DNA from: Nocardia gamkensis NBRC 108242
Lineage (GTDB): Bacteria; Actinomycetota; Actinomycetes; Mycobacteriales; Mycobacteriaceae
Direction of reading: 5' to 3'
Assembly: GCF_001612985.1 (NCBI RefSeq)
Contig: NZ_BDBM01000062.1
Location: 1 to 45,116, forward strand
DNA length: 45,116 nucleotides
The stretch's first letter is position 1, and the number at the start of each line of letters is the position of its first letter. The notes under the pieces are model-generated. The model had not been told where the DNA came from and did no database searches. It worked only from the letters and a program-made list of their open reading frames with translations. Shown here in pieces: positions 31,844 through 39,853 of the stretch. The position numbers and the translations under genes are program-made.

Positions 31844-33310
31844 ATGGCTGCGCATCCGGAACACGTGCCGATCGCGGTGATCGGGGCCGGGATAGCCGGG
31901 ATCGGTCTGGCGGTCGCTCTGCGCGAAGCGGGCATCGAAGATTTCGTGCTGCTCGAGCGCGCGGATGACCTGGGTGGCACCTGGCGGGCGAACACCTATC
32001 CCGGTTGCGCCTGCGACGTGCCCTCCCAGCTGTACTCGTACTCCTTCGCGCCCAATCCGAACTGGTCGCGCACCTATGGCACGCAGCGGGAGATCCTCGC
32101 CTACCTCCGGTCGGTCGCGACGCGCCACGACGTGGTGCGGCACATGCGGTTCGGCGTCGAGTTGGTCGAGGCGCGCTGGGACGACGCGGCCACGCTGTGG
32201 CGGCTGCGTACCGGTCGCGGCGACCTGACCGCGGCGGTGCTGGTTTCCGCCGTCGGGCCGTTCAGCGAGGCGCGGATCCCTCGGCTGCCGGGCGCGGATA
32301 CCTTCGAAGGGACGCAATTCCATTCGCTGCACTGGGATCACGAACACGATCTCACCGGCGAGCGCGTCGCGGTGATCGGCACGGGCGCGTCGGCCGTGCA
32401 GTTCATCCCGGAGATCCAGCCCGTGGTGGGCAAGCTGACCGTGTTCCAGCGTTCGGCGCCGTGGATCGTCTCGCGACTGGATCGCCGCACGCTGCCCGCC
32501 GAACGCGCGCTGCTGCGCCGGATCCCCGCGCTCGGCAAAGCGGTCCGCGGTCTCCTCTACACCGGCATCGAAGGCTTCGGTCTGGTCGGCTTCGTGGACA
32601 AGCGGTTCCGGCATCCGTACGAGGCGCTGGGCAGACTCCAGCTGCTGCGCCAGGTGCGCGATCCGCAGTTGCGTCGCAAGCTCACCCCCGATTACGTGAT
32701 CGGTTGTAAGCGGGCGATCTTCTCCGACGCCTACTATCCGGCCCTGACCCGGCCGAACGTCGAAGTGGTCACCGAGGGCATCCGGGAGATCCGCGCCCGG
32801 TCGATCGTCACCGCCGACGGCGCGGAGCGCGCGGTGGACACGCTCATCTGGGGCACCGGATTCGGTGTTCCGCCCGCGGTTTTCGACCGGATCCACGGGC
32901 TCGGCGGTCGCTCCATCGGGGACCGCTACCGGGAGCGTCCGAGCAGCTACCTCGGTGCGGCCATGGCGGGCTTCCCGAACTTCTTCTGCACGCTGGGGCC
33001 GTTCGGGGCGGCGGGCAATCAGTCCGCGATCTATATGATCGAGGCGCAGGTGCGCTATATCGTCGATGCCGTGACCACCATGCGTGCGCGGAACATCCGG
33101 CGGATCGATGTGCGCGAGGAGGTGCAGCGAGCCTTCCTCGACGAGGTGACCGAGCGCAGTCGCGACACCGCCTGGCTGACCGGCGGATGCCGCAGCTACT
33201 ACCAGACCGCCGACGGCGGCAACGCCGGGCTGTACCCGAACTGGAGTTTCGAGTACCGGCGGCGCACAAGCCGTTTCGATCCGGAGTCCTACCAGTTGCA
33301 GGCCGGGTGA
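31844..33310 (+). CDS. FAD-dependent monooxygenase, Baeyer-Villiger/EthA-MymA type
   Basis: A 488-residue class B flavin monooxygenase. The FAD site is GAGIAGIG (about residues 14-21) and the NADPH site is IGTGASAVQ. Between them is FEGTQFHSLHWD, which fits the FxGxxxHxxxW fingerprint of Baeyer-Villiger monooxygenases. GGTWRANTYPGCACDVPS is the usual second signature. Such enzymes insert oxygen next to a ketone or oxidise sulfur or nitrogen. The ATG has a GGAAGGAAAG site, 38 bp after the reductase gene. The order monooxygenase then SDR recalls the mymA/sadH neighbours of mycobacteria, but the rest of that operon is absent. Confidence 0.9.
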   Translation: MAAHPEHVPIAVIGAGIAGIGLAVALREAGIEDFVLLERADDLGGTWRANTYPGCACDVPSQLYSYSFAPNPNWSRTYGTQREILAYLRSVATRHDVVRHMRFGVELVEARWDDAATLWRLRTGRGDLTAAVLVSAVGPFSEARIPRLPGADTFEGTQFHSLHWDHEHDLTGERVAVIGTGASAVQFIPEIQPVVGKLTVFQRSAPWIVSRLDRRTLPAERALLRRIPALGKAVRGLLYTGIEGFGLVGFVDKRFRHPYEALGRLQLLRQVRDPQLRRKLTPDYVIGCKRAIFSDAYYPALTRPNVEVVTEGIREIRARSIVTADGAERAVDTLIWGTGFGVPPAVFDRIHGLGGRSIGDRYRERPSSYLGAAMAGFPNFFCTLGPFGAAGNQSAIYMIEAQVRYIVDAVTTMRARNIRRIDVREEVQRAFLDEVTERSRDTAWLTGGCRSYYQTADGGNAGLYPNWSFEYRRRTSRFDPESYQLQAG

Positions 33311-34230
33311 GCGTCGTGGTCGTCGACCTGCTGCGTCAGCTGCTGTCCCCACCTGCCGAGCACCGGCTGGATGTGCGCGATCGGGTGGTGGTGATCACCG
33401 GTGCGGGCACCGGAATCGGCCGCGCGCTCGCCGAAAAACTCTATGCCTCGGGCGCTTCGGTGGCGCTGATCGACATCGACCAGGCCGCCGCCGCTGCCGT
33501 CGGGCGCTCGATGGGGGAGCGGGCGCTGGTCGTGCGCGCGGACGTCTCCGATCGAATCGGGATGCGCGAAGCCATCTCCCGGGTGCGCGAGCGTTTCGGC
33601 CGGATCGATGTCGTGGTGGCCAACGCGGGCGTGGTGCCGGAGCCCGCCACGATCCGGACGATGAACCCCGGCGACTTCGATCGGGTCATCGGCATCAATG
33701 TGACCGGGGTGTTCAACACCGTGCATCCCGCGCTGGAGGACATCGTCGCCGCGAAAGGGCACGTCGTCGTGGTCTCCTCCGCCGCGGCGTTCGCGCCCGG
33801 CATGGCCGGTTCGCCCTACATGGTGAGCAAAGCCGCGGTAGAGCAGTTCGGGCGGGCGCTGCGGGTCGAGCTCGCCGCGGTGGGCGCGACGGCCGGCGTG
33901 GCGTACTTCGGCATCGTCGACACCGCGATGACGCACGGCACGCTCGACGAGGACGACCTGGGCGCCGACCTGGGCGCATTGCTGCCGTGGCCGCTCAACC
34001 TGCGCATCACCGTGCGCGACGCGGCGGAATCCATCGCCGACGGCATCGCCCGGCGCGCGGCGCGCACCATCGCGCCGCCGCAGTGGGAGCCCTACGCGTT
34101 GTTCCGCGGCGTGATCAACGTGGTGCTGGACAGCAGGCTGGCGCGGGACCCGCGCGTGCACGACCTGATCCACCGGGTCGAACAGCGCGTCATCGACGTC
34201 GATCACCCTGTCACCCCGATACCGCGCTGA
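33307..34230 (+). CDS. Short-chain dehydrogenase/reductase (SDR)
   Basis: A 307-residue classical SDR with the cofactor motif TGAGTGIG (about residues 31-38), NAG (VVANAGVV) and the catalytic YMVSK with VVSSAAA upstream. It extends about 50 residues past the usual SDR core, ending in VEQRVIDVDHPVTPIPR. The GTG at 33307 overlaps the monooxygenase stop by 4 bp, which ties the two reactions together. A natural guess is that the SDR makes the ketone used by the monooxygenase, or processes its product. It converges on the tetR gene at 34246 with only 15 bp between stops. Confidence 0.88.
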   Translation: MSVVVVDLLRQLLSPPAEHRLDVRDRVVVITGAGTGIGRALAEKLYASGASVALIDIDQAAAAAVGRSMGERALVVRADVSDRIGMREAISRVRERFGRIDVVVANAGVVPEPATIRTMNPGDFDRVIGINVTGVFNTVHPALEDIVAAKGHVVVVSSAAAFAPGMAGSPYMVSKAAVEQFGRALRVELAAVGATAGVAYFGIVDTAMTHGTLDEDDLGADLGALLPWPLNLRITVRDAAESIADGIARRAARTIAPPQWEPYALFRGVINVVLDSRLARDPRVHDLIHRVEQRVIDVDHPVTPIPR

Positions 34231-34245
34231 CGCGCGCGGGCCGGA

Positions 34246-34929
34246 CTACGGCGCGGCGGGAAAGATCGCGGGCAGCGTCAGCGCGTACTCCACATCGACG
34301 CGCGTGCCGAGCGTCGTGAGCAGCACGCGGATCATCGTCAGGCGCGCCGCCGCGACGGTGTCCGCGTCCGGTTCGGCGCCGGGCGCGGCGCCCGCGGAGA
34401 TCCGGTAGACCACGTACTCGCACAGGTGCAGCGCCGCGTCCAGGTCGAGCGGGCTCGGCACCGGCCTGCCCAGCTCGGCGAACGTCTCGCGCACCAGATC
34501 GCGAATGTCGTCGAGCGCGCGCTCGCGGTACGCCGACACCGGCGAGCCCGGGTCGTGCAGCTCGGCGAACAGCGGCCGCAGCATGGGGCCGTGCCCGCGC
34601 GCCCAGTCCAGGTAGGCGTCGATCAGCCGGATACCCAGCTCGACCGGCTCGTCGGTGCCCGCCAGCGCCGCGCGGATGCCGCCGACCAACCCCTCGTTGG
34701 AACTGTCGAGCACCGCGAGCAGCGGTTCGTTCGCGTTGCCGAAGTAGCGGTAGAAGGTCGGCCTGGCCAGGCCCGCCTGCTCGATGATCTGCGCGACGCT
34801 CAGCCCACGGGAACCCGTGCGGGTGAACACCTCCGCCGTCGCGAGCACGATCCGGGCGCGGACCTCCTCGGCCTGCTCCTGCGTCTGCGGCGGCCTGCCG
34901 CGCCGCGCGGCCGTCGGCTCAGCCTGCAT
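34246..34929 (-). CDS. TetR/AcrR family transcriptional regulator
   Basis: A 227-residue TetR-type regulator. A basic start (RRGRPP) precedes the helix-turn-helix LSVAQIIEQAGLARPTFYRYFGN (about residues 43-65). The C-terminal helical domain is long and acidic, as usual for ligand binding. ATG 34929 fits. It is divergent from the aldehyde dehydrogenase gene over 152 bp with a perfect TAGAT/ATCTA inverted repeat near the likely -10 box, so it is expected to control the aldehyde dehydrogenase/SDR pair and itself. The ligand is not known. Confidence 0.9.
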   Translation of the reverse strand: MQAEPTAARRGRPPQTQEQAEEVRARIVLATAEVFTRTGSRGLSVAQIIEQAGLARPTFYRYFGNANEPLLAVLDSSNEGLVGGIRAALAGTDEPVELGIRLIDAYLDWARGHGPMLRPLFAELHDPGSPVSAYRERALDDIRDLVRETFAELGRPVPSPLDLDAALHLCEYVVYRISAGAAPGAEPDADTVAAARLTMIRVLLTTLGTRVDVEYALTLPAIFPAAP

Positions 34930-34982
34930 AGTGCCGCCTCACAACGCGGCCCCCGGGATCCCTGTGCGCCACGACGAACAGC

Positions 34983-35019
34983 TTGACACGAGGTGTGACA
35001 TAGATATTAATCTAACACC
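34983..35019 (+). promoter_or_regulatory. Promoter and palindromic operator before the aldehyde dehydrogenase gene
   Basis: TTGACA (34983-34988) is followed after 16 bp by TATTAA (35005-35010). The inverted repeat TAGAT-ATTA-ATCTA (35001-35014) covers the -10 box, and GGTGT (34992-34996) and ACACC (35015-35019) form outer, unevenly spaced arms. This AT-rich spot stands out from its GC-rich surroundings and is well placed for the divergent TetR. Confidence 0.55.
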
Positions 35020-35081
35020 ACTGTTCATTTTAATGGGGCGCGCGTCCGTGGCGCGGTCCACCGTCCTCGAGAGGGCCGACC

Positions 35082-36653
35082 ATGACGACCGCCTCCCAAC
35101 CGGCCACCGCCGACGCGCTGTCCCCGTCACTGGTGCAGCCGTTGCTCGCGCACGCCGTCGCCGGAGGCGCGCCCGCCGTCGAAGTGTTCGCACCCGCGAC
35201 CGGCGCGAAGATCGTCGATCTGCCGCAGTCCTCCGCCGACGACATCGAGACCGCGTTCGCCGCCGCCCGCGAAGCCCAGCGCCAGTGGGCGCGACGTCCG
35301 GTGCGGGAACGGATCGCGGTGCTGCGCCGATTCCACGACATCGTGCTGGCCGAGCAGGACGCCATCCTCGACATCGTGCAGACCGAGACCGGCAAGGCGC
35401 GGGCCCACGCCTTCGACGAGGTCGGCGACGTGGCCGTGAACGCCAGGTACTACGCCTCGGTGGCCGCCCGGCTGCTGGCCACGCGCAAACCGCGCGGGGT
35501 GCTTCCCGTGCTCACCCAGGTCGACGTGCGGCATCGGCCCAAGGGCGTGGTCGCGGTCATCTCGCCGTGGAACTACCCGCTGGCGCTGGCCGCCTCCGAC
35601 GCGCTGCCCGCCCTCGTCGCGGGCAACGCGGTGGTGGCGCGTCCGGACAACCAGACCGCGCTCACCGCGCTGTGGGCCATCGATGCCGCCGTGCGCGCCG
35701 GATTGCCGCGCGGGCTCTGGCAGGCCGTGCTCGGCCGCGGATCGGTGATCGGCGGCGAGGTGATCGCCCGCGCCGACTACGTCGACTACACCGGCTCCAG
35801 TGCGACCGGACGGACCATCGCCCGGCAGGCGGGTGAGCGCCTGATCGGCTACTCGCTCGAACTCGGCGGCAAGAACCCGTTGCTGGTGCTCGCCGACGCG
35901 GACGTCTCACGCGCCGCCAAGATCGCCATCCGGGCCTGCTTCGCCTCGGCGGGACAGCTGTGCGAGTCGATGGAACGCATCTATGTGCACGACAGCGTCT
36001 ACGACCGCTTCGTCACCGAATTCGTCGGGCACGTCGAGGCCATCCGGCTCGGCGGCGGTCTGGACTACCACAGCGACATGGGATCGCTGACCTTCCGGCG
36101 CCAGCTCGACACGGTCGTCGCGCATGTCGACGACGCGGTGGCCAAGGGCGCCACGGTGCTGGCGGGCGGTCGCGCGCGTCCGGACCTCGGACCGTATTTC
36201 TACGAGCCCACCGTGCTGGCCGGCGTGCGGCCTGGCATGACGGTTCACCGCGAGGAGACCTTCGGCCCCGTGGTCTCGATCTACCGCGTGAGCAGTGACG
36301 AGGAAGCCATCGAACAGGCCAACGACACCGCCTACGGCCTCAACGCCAGTGTCTGGACCAAGGACATCGCACGCGGTCGCGCGGTGGCGGCCCGGATCGA
36401 GGCGGGCTCGGTGAACGTCAACGAGGGCTTCATCGCCGCCTGGGGCAGCGCCGACGCGCCGTCCGGCGGGCTCGGCATCTCCGGCACCGGGCGCAGGCAC
36501 GGTCCCGAGGGCCTGCTCAAGTACATCGACACCCAGACCATCGCGGTGCAGCGGGTAGTGCCGATCGCTCCGCTGCCCGGCATGTCCGAAGCGCTCTGGG
36601 CCAAGACGATGACGCTGTATTTCGGCGTCATGAAAGCGCTTCGGCAGAAGTAA
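35082..36653 (+). CDS. gabD2: Succinate-semialdehyde dehydrogenase, GabD2 type
   Basis: A 523-residue NAD(P)-dependent aldehyde dehydrogenase. The catalytic Glu is in LELGGKN (Glu260), the nucleophile in FASAGQLCESMER (Cys294) and the oxyanion Asn in SPWNYP (Asn164). The RPDNQTALT cofactor region, with Asp in place of the usual Ser of KPS, and the long C-terminal tail ending in ALWAKTMTLYFGVMKALRQK match mycobacterial GabD2 proteins. It would oxidise succinic semialdehyde or a similar aldehyde to the acid. Start ATG has GAGAGGG upstream. The SDR that follows after 33 bp could supply an aldehyde or ketone substrate. Chain specificity is not certain. Confidence 0.85.
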   Translation: MTTASQPATADALSPSLVQPLLAHAVAGGAPAVEVFAPATGAKIVDLPQSSADDIETAFAAAREAQRQWARRPVRERIAVLRRFHDIVLAEQDAILDIVQTETGKARAHAFDEVGDVAVNARYYASVAARLLATRKPRGVLPVLTQVDVRHRPKGVVAVISPWNYPLALAASDALPALVAGNAVVARPDNQTALTALWAIDAAVRAGLPRGLWQAVLGRGSVIGGEVIARADYVDYTGSSATGRTIARQAGERLIGYSLELGGKNPLLVLADADVSRAAKIAIRACFASAGQLCESMERIYVHDSVYDRFVTEFVGHVEAIRLGGGLDYHSDMGSLTFRRQLDTVVAHVDDAVAKGATVLAGGRARPDLGPYFYEPTVLAGVRPGMTVHREETFGPVVSIYRVSSDEEAIEQANDTAYGLNASVWTKDIARGRAVAARIEAGSVNVNEGFIAAWGSADAPSGGLGISGTGRRHGPEGLLKYIDTQTIAVQRVVPIAPLPGMSEALWAKTMTLYFGVMKALRQK

Positions 36654-36686
36654 CTCGCACGACTCACGGATCAGGAAGCGGTACGG

Positions 36687-37517
36687 ATGAAACTGGACAC
36701 GGTGGCGGGCAAGAGGGTCCTGGTCACGGGGGCCGCGATGGGCCTTGGCAAGCTGTTCGCCGAGCGGGCGGTGCGCGAAGGGGCCGCGGCGGTGGTGCTG
36801 TGGGACATCAACGAGGCCGCGCTGAAGGACACCGCCGCCGAGCTGACCGGCCGTGGCAGCGCCGTTCATCACTTCGTGGTGGACGTGGCCTCGCCCGAGG
36901 CGATCACCGAGGCCGCGGCCGGCGTGCGCGAGCAGGTCGGCGGCATCGACATCCTGGTCAACAACGCCGGCATCGTGCGCGGCAACAGCTACTTCTGGGA
37001 AACGCCGAACCGCGCCGACATCGACAAGACCATGGCCATCAACTCGCTCGCTCCGATGTACGTCACGCTCGAGTTCCTGCCCGCCATGGTCGCCGGAACC
37101 ACCGAGGCGCGGGTGCTGACCATCGCCTCCTCGGCGGGCCTGGTGTCCAACCCGCGCATGAGCGTGTACGCCGCCTCCAAGTGGGCGGCGCTGGGCTGGT
37201 CGGACTCGGTGCGCATCGAACTGGAACAGGCCGGCCACGAGCACGTGACGATCACCACGGTCTGCCCGACCTACATCAATACCGGAATGTTCGAGGGCGC
37301 CAAGGGCTTCCTGTTCACCCCGATCCTGGACCAGGACAAGGTGGTCGACACCTCGTGGCGGGAGATGAAGAACGGCACCCCGCTGGTCGTGCTGCCGTGG
37401 ACCTCGCGGCTGAACAAGGCGATCTCCGGTCTGCTGCCGATCAAGCTGCGTGACCTGTTCCTCGACACGGTCGGCGTCTACCACTCCATGGACCAGTTCA
37501 CCGGTCGCGAGAAGTAG
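36687..37517 (+). CDS. Short-chain dehydrogenase/reductase, RDH/DHRS3-like
   Basis: A 276-residue SDR with cofactor motif TGAAMGLG (about residues 15-22), LVNNAGIV, a catalytic Ser in TIASSAGLV and YAASK (Tyr/Lys). The acidic DINEAA at the end of beta-2 suggests NAD preference. The C-terminal region (LPWTSRLNKAISGLLPIKLRDL) is hydrophobic and may attach to membrane, as in retinol-dehydrogenase-like SDRs. It has an AGGAAG ribosome binding site and follows gabD2 by 33 bp, forming a two-gene operon under the divergent TetR. Its likely partner reaction is alcohol to aldehyde or ketone. Confidence 0.88.
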   Translation: MKLDTVAGKRVLVTGAAMGLGKLFAERAVREGAAAVVLWDINEAALKDTAAELTGRGSAVHHFVVDVASPEAITEAAAGVREQVGGIDILVNNAGIVRGNSYFWETPNRADIDKTMAINSLAPMYVTLEFLPAMVAGTTEARVLTIASSAGLVSNPRMSVYAASKWAALGWSDSVRIELEQAGHEHVTITTVCPTYINTGMFEGAKGFLFTPILDQDKVVDTSWREMKNGTPLVVLPWTSRLNKAISGLLPIKLRDLFLDTVGVYHSMDQFTGREK

Positions 37518-37597
37518 AGCGCGGCGCGTTCGCCAAAACTCCCAGGCCGCACCGCTCGGGACGTGTACGGCGCTTCCTCGATGGGTGGTCGCGCTGG

Positions 37598-38401
37598 TCA
37601 GCGTGGACGGGTGCCGATGACCACGGTCGCGTAGTGCTCTTCGGATGCCGCGACCCGGCCCGCGAGACCGTTCTCCGCCAGCACGGCGAGCGCGGTCGGC
37701 GCTTGATCCTCGCTGGACTCCACGAGCAGATGCCCGCCCGGAGACAGCCACTCGGCGGCCCCGGCCGCGACCCGGCGCAAGACGTCCAAGCCGTCCGGGC
37801 CGCCGTCGAGGGCGGTGCGTGGTTCGTGGTCGCGGGCCTCCGGCGGCATCCGCGCGATCATCTCCGAGGGCACGTACGGGGTGTTGCAGAGCAGGATGTC
37901 GATACAGCCGCGCAATTCCCCGGGCAAGGGCTCGAAGAGATCCCCTTCGTAGACCGGTGCGCCGAGCGGGGTGAGATTCCGGCGAGCGCACTCGACCGCG
38001 ATCGGATCGATGTCGGCGGCCGCCAGCGTGACCGGACGACCTTCCTCGGCGGCGGTCCGAGCCGCCGCCAGCCCGAGCGCGCCGGAGCCGCAGCACAGAT
38101 CGACCACCACCGGATGACCCGTCCGGGCGTGGATCAGCTCGACCGCGCGGTCGACGAGGAACGCAGTGCGCTGCCGGGGCACGAAGACGCCGGGAGACAC
38201 CGCCACCCGCAGCCCGTGGAACTCGGCCCAGCCGAGCAGGTGCTCCAGCGGGCTACCGGCGACGCGCTGGGCGACGAGCGATTCCAGCGCGACGCCGGTC
38301 TCCGCTGCGGCGGCCGTGAGCAATCGCGCCTCGTCCTCGGCGAACACGCAGCCCGCCGCCCGGAGCCGGGCGACCACATCGGAATTTCCGGCTGACGTCA
38401 C
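37598..38401 (-). CDS. PrmC/HemK-like putative protein N5-glutamine methyltransferase
   Basis: A 267-residue class I methyltransferase with the PrmC plan: a helical N-terminal domain, VFVPRQRTAFLVDRA, the SAM loop VVDLCCGSGALGLA (about residues 98-111) and LLCNTPYVPS. The usual catalytic NPPY is NTPY here, which departs from bona fide PrmC; proteins of this branch are often annotated only as putative. It starts at a GTG. The true release-factor methyltransferase is normally next to prfA, which is not seen here, so a different target is possible. The 80-bp gap before it (37518-37597, convergent with the SDR) holds no clear terminator. Confidence 0.8.
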   Translation of the reverse strand: MTSAGNSDVVARLRAAGCVFAEDEARLLTAAAAETGVALESLVAQRVAGSPLEHLLGWAEFHGLRVAVSPGVFVPRQRTAFLVDRAVELIHARTGHPVVVDLCCGSGALGLAAARTAAEEGRPVTLAAADIDPIAVECARRNLTPLGAPVYEGDLFEPLPGELRGCIDILLCNTPYVPSEMIARMPPEARDHEPRTALDGGPDGLDVLRRVAAGAAEWLSPGGHLLVESSEDQAPTALAVLAENGLAGRVAASEEHYATVVIGTRPR

Positions 38402-38447
38402 GGGGCCATCCTGCCGCGCCCACGCGGGACGCCGCTAACGAATTTCC

Positions 38448-38493
38448 CCGGCGATCGGGACCGGCGCGCTCGGCGCGAATCCCGATCTGCCGG
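38448..38493 (-). terminator. Strong hairpin after the YdcF-family gene
   Basis: CCGGC plus GATCGGGA pairs with TCCCGATC plus GCCGG (one T bulged), giving a 13-bp stem closing a 19-nt GC-rich loop. It begins 4 nt past the stop of the minus-strand gene at 38497. There is no run of U, but the stem is strong enough for an actinobacterial terminator. Confidence 0.6.
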
Positions 38494-38496
38494 TGA

Positions 38497-39366
38497 TCAG
38501 CGTGCCGTGCTCAGCTGGAAGGTACGCGTGGCGTCGAGATAGATGCCGCGCTGGCCCGGCTTGCCGGGCGGCGGCAGCTGCGAGACCAGCTGTTCGAGTG
38601 AGGTCGTCGCGCCGACGACCCGGGTGCCCGCGACGACGAAATCGGCGACGGCACGGCGGATGTGGTTCGGCGAGGTCACCACGATCGCGCTCGTCGCACC
38701 GATATCTCGCAGCAGCCTCGTGCTGAACAGCGCGTTCTGCACGGTCGAGCCCGCGCGGCTCTCCACGTGGATGCGCGCGGGCGCTACGCCGTGGGCGACC
38801 AGCCAGTCGCGCATGGCCTCGGCCTCGGTGATGCCGTTCTGCGGATTCCCGCCGGTGACGACGATCGGCGACAGCGGAGCGGCGATGGACTGCAACCACG
38901 CGGCGGTGAGCCGGTTCACCAGTTCGGGGCGCAGCGCACCATCCGGCAACAGGCCGTAGCCGAGCACGACGATGCCGGTTTGCGGCCCCGCCAGCGCGGG
39001 CAGCGGGTTCGGCAGCGTGCCCACCGCGGCGCGCACGGCGCCGAGCACGTTGTCGGTGCCCTGTGCCAAGCCCGGATCGACCACGTGCAGCCGTGCCATG
39101 GCGTCCACGAACGCGGGCAGGTCACCGGCGTAGTCGGACCAGATCGCCTGCAGGGCGAGCGCTTCGGCGTCGGCGGGGTCGGCGCCGATCAGATTGCGCA
39201 GGTCGGCCCGGCCCGCGGCGTCGTCGCCGTTGGTGAAGTGGCGCTGGGCGGAGTTGTACAGGGCGTCGGTCTCCGGCGCGGCGTGCGCGGGGACACCGGC
39301 CAGACCGGTGAGCGAGAACGCGGCGAACGACGCCGCGACGAGAAGTTTCCACTGCCTCGAGATCAT
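38497..39366 (-). CDS. Exported YdcF/DUF218-family protein
   Basis: About 289 residues. A signal peptide (charged MISRQWK, then a hydrophobic core to about residue 25 ending AHA-AP) exports it. Residues 30-110 form short helices like a TPR-like spacer. The DUF218 domain follows, with GIVVLGYGLLPDG, PIVVTGGNPQNGITEAEAM, RAGSTVQNALFS and VVTSPNHIRRA, the conserved glycine, Asn and His/Arg positions of YdcF-like proteins. Family members bind nucleotides or act in envelope processes; exact activity is unknown. I chose ATG 39366; GTGs at 39369 and 39381 are alternatives, since the GGAAAGG site lies unusually close to 39381. Confidence 0.8.
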   Translation of the reverse strand: MISRQWKLLVAASFAAFSLTGLAGVPAHAAPETDALYNSAQRHFTNGDDAAGRADLRNLIGADPADAEALALQAIWSDYAGDLPAFVDAMARLHVVDPGLAQGTDNVLGAVRAAVGTLPNPLPALAGPQTGIVVLGYGLLPDGALRPELVNRLTAAWLQSIAAPLSPIVVTGGNPQNGITEAEAMRDWLVAHGVAPARIHVESRAGSTVQNALFSTRLLRDIGATSAIVVTSPNHIRRAVADFVVAGTRVVGATTSLEQLVSQLPPPGKPGQRGIYLDATRTFQLSTAR

Positions 39367-39381
39367 CACTACAGTCGTCAC

Positions 39382-39850
39382 CTTTCCGCTGTGGAACGGG
39401 TTGGCACGTGCTAGCAGTTAGCTGGGCAAACACGAAATACCATACGGGCGAACTCTTCGTCCAACCGGCAATTCGCGAACGGGCTCCCGCGATGTCGCCC
39501 CCGGTGCGTGTGCCGGGGCGAAACCGGGGCGTTGGTTCGTTTTTCGCGGCGGGATCGCGGCGCCTTCTTTCGGGTCCGAAGGCGTTCGAAACTACGTGAA
39601 TCACAGTCGCGCACTGGGTAAGTGCCGATGTGGCTGTTCACTGGCGTCGTCGGCGGTGCGGCTGTGCCGCCGCACCTGCCGCCGGCGTGCCGTGGTCGGC
39701 GGCTACCGTCCGGCTGCGTGCGTCGTTCGGCCTCGCCGCGGTCGCATGGCCTGAGCAAGTCGGGCTCGCCGTGCGATTGCCCCGAATTTGCACCGCCGCA
39801 CGCGGGCGGGGGAGGAACACGCCCGGCCGCGCCCGTTAGGCTGTGTCAAC
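39382..39850. other. Long intergenic region with a stem-loop
   Basis: About 470 bp without a supported gene; frames here have biased, arginine-rich translations typical of shadows. It must hold the minus-strand promoter for the YdcF-family gene. A hairpin CGCCTTC (10-nt loop) GAAGGCG lies at 39561-39584, in a locally AT-richer patch. No riboswitch class or tRNA was recognised. Confidence 0.4.
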
Positions 39851-39853
39851 GTG
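39837..39853 (+). promoter_or_regulatory. Leaderless-type promoter of the folD-like gene
   Basis: TAGGCT (39837-39842) sits 8 bp before the GTG start at 39851, and there is no Shine-Dalgarno sequence. A -10 box at this distance puts the transcript start at or next to the GTG, the arrangement of leaderless mRNAs common in mycobacteria and relatives. This also supports the chosen start. Confidence 0.55.

Noticed and set aside
39408..39599. Short plus-strand frame in the gap before the folD-like gene
   Set aside because: No ribosome binding site or recognisable sequence, and codon use is unlike the neighbours.
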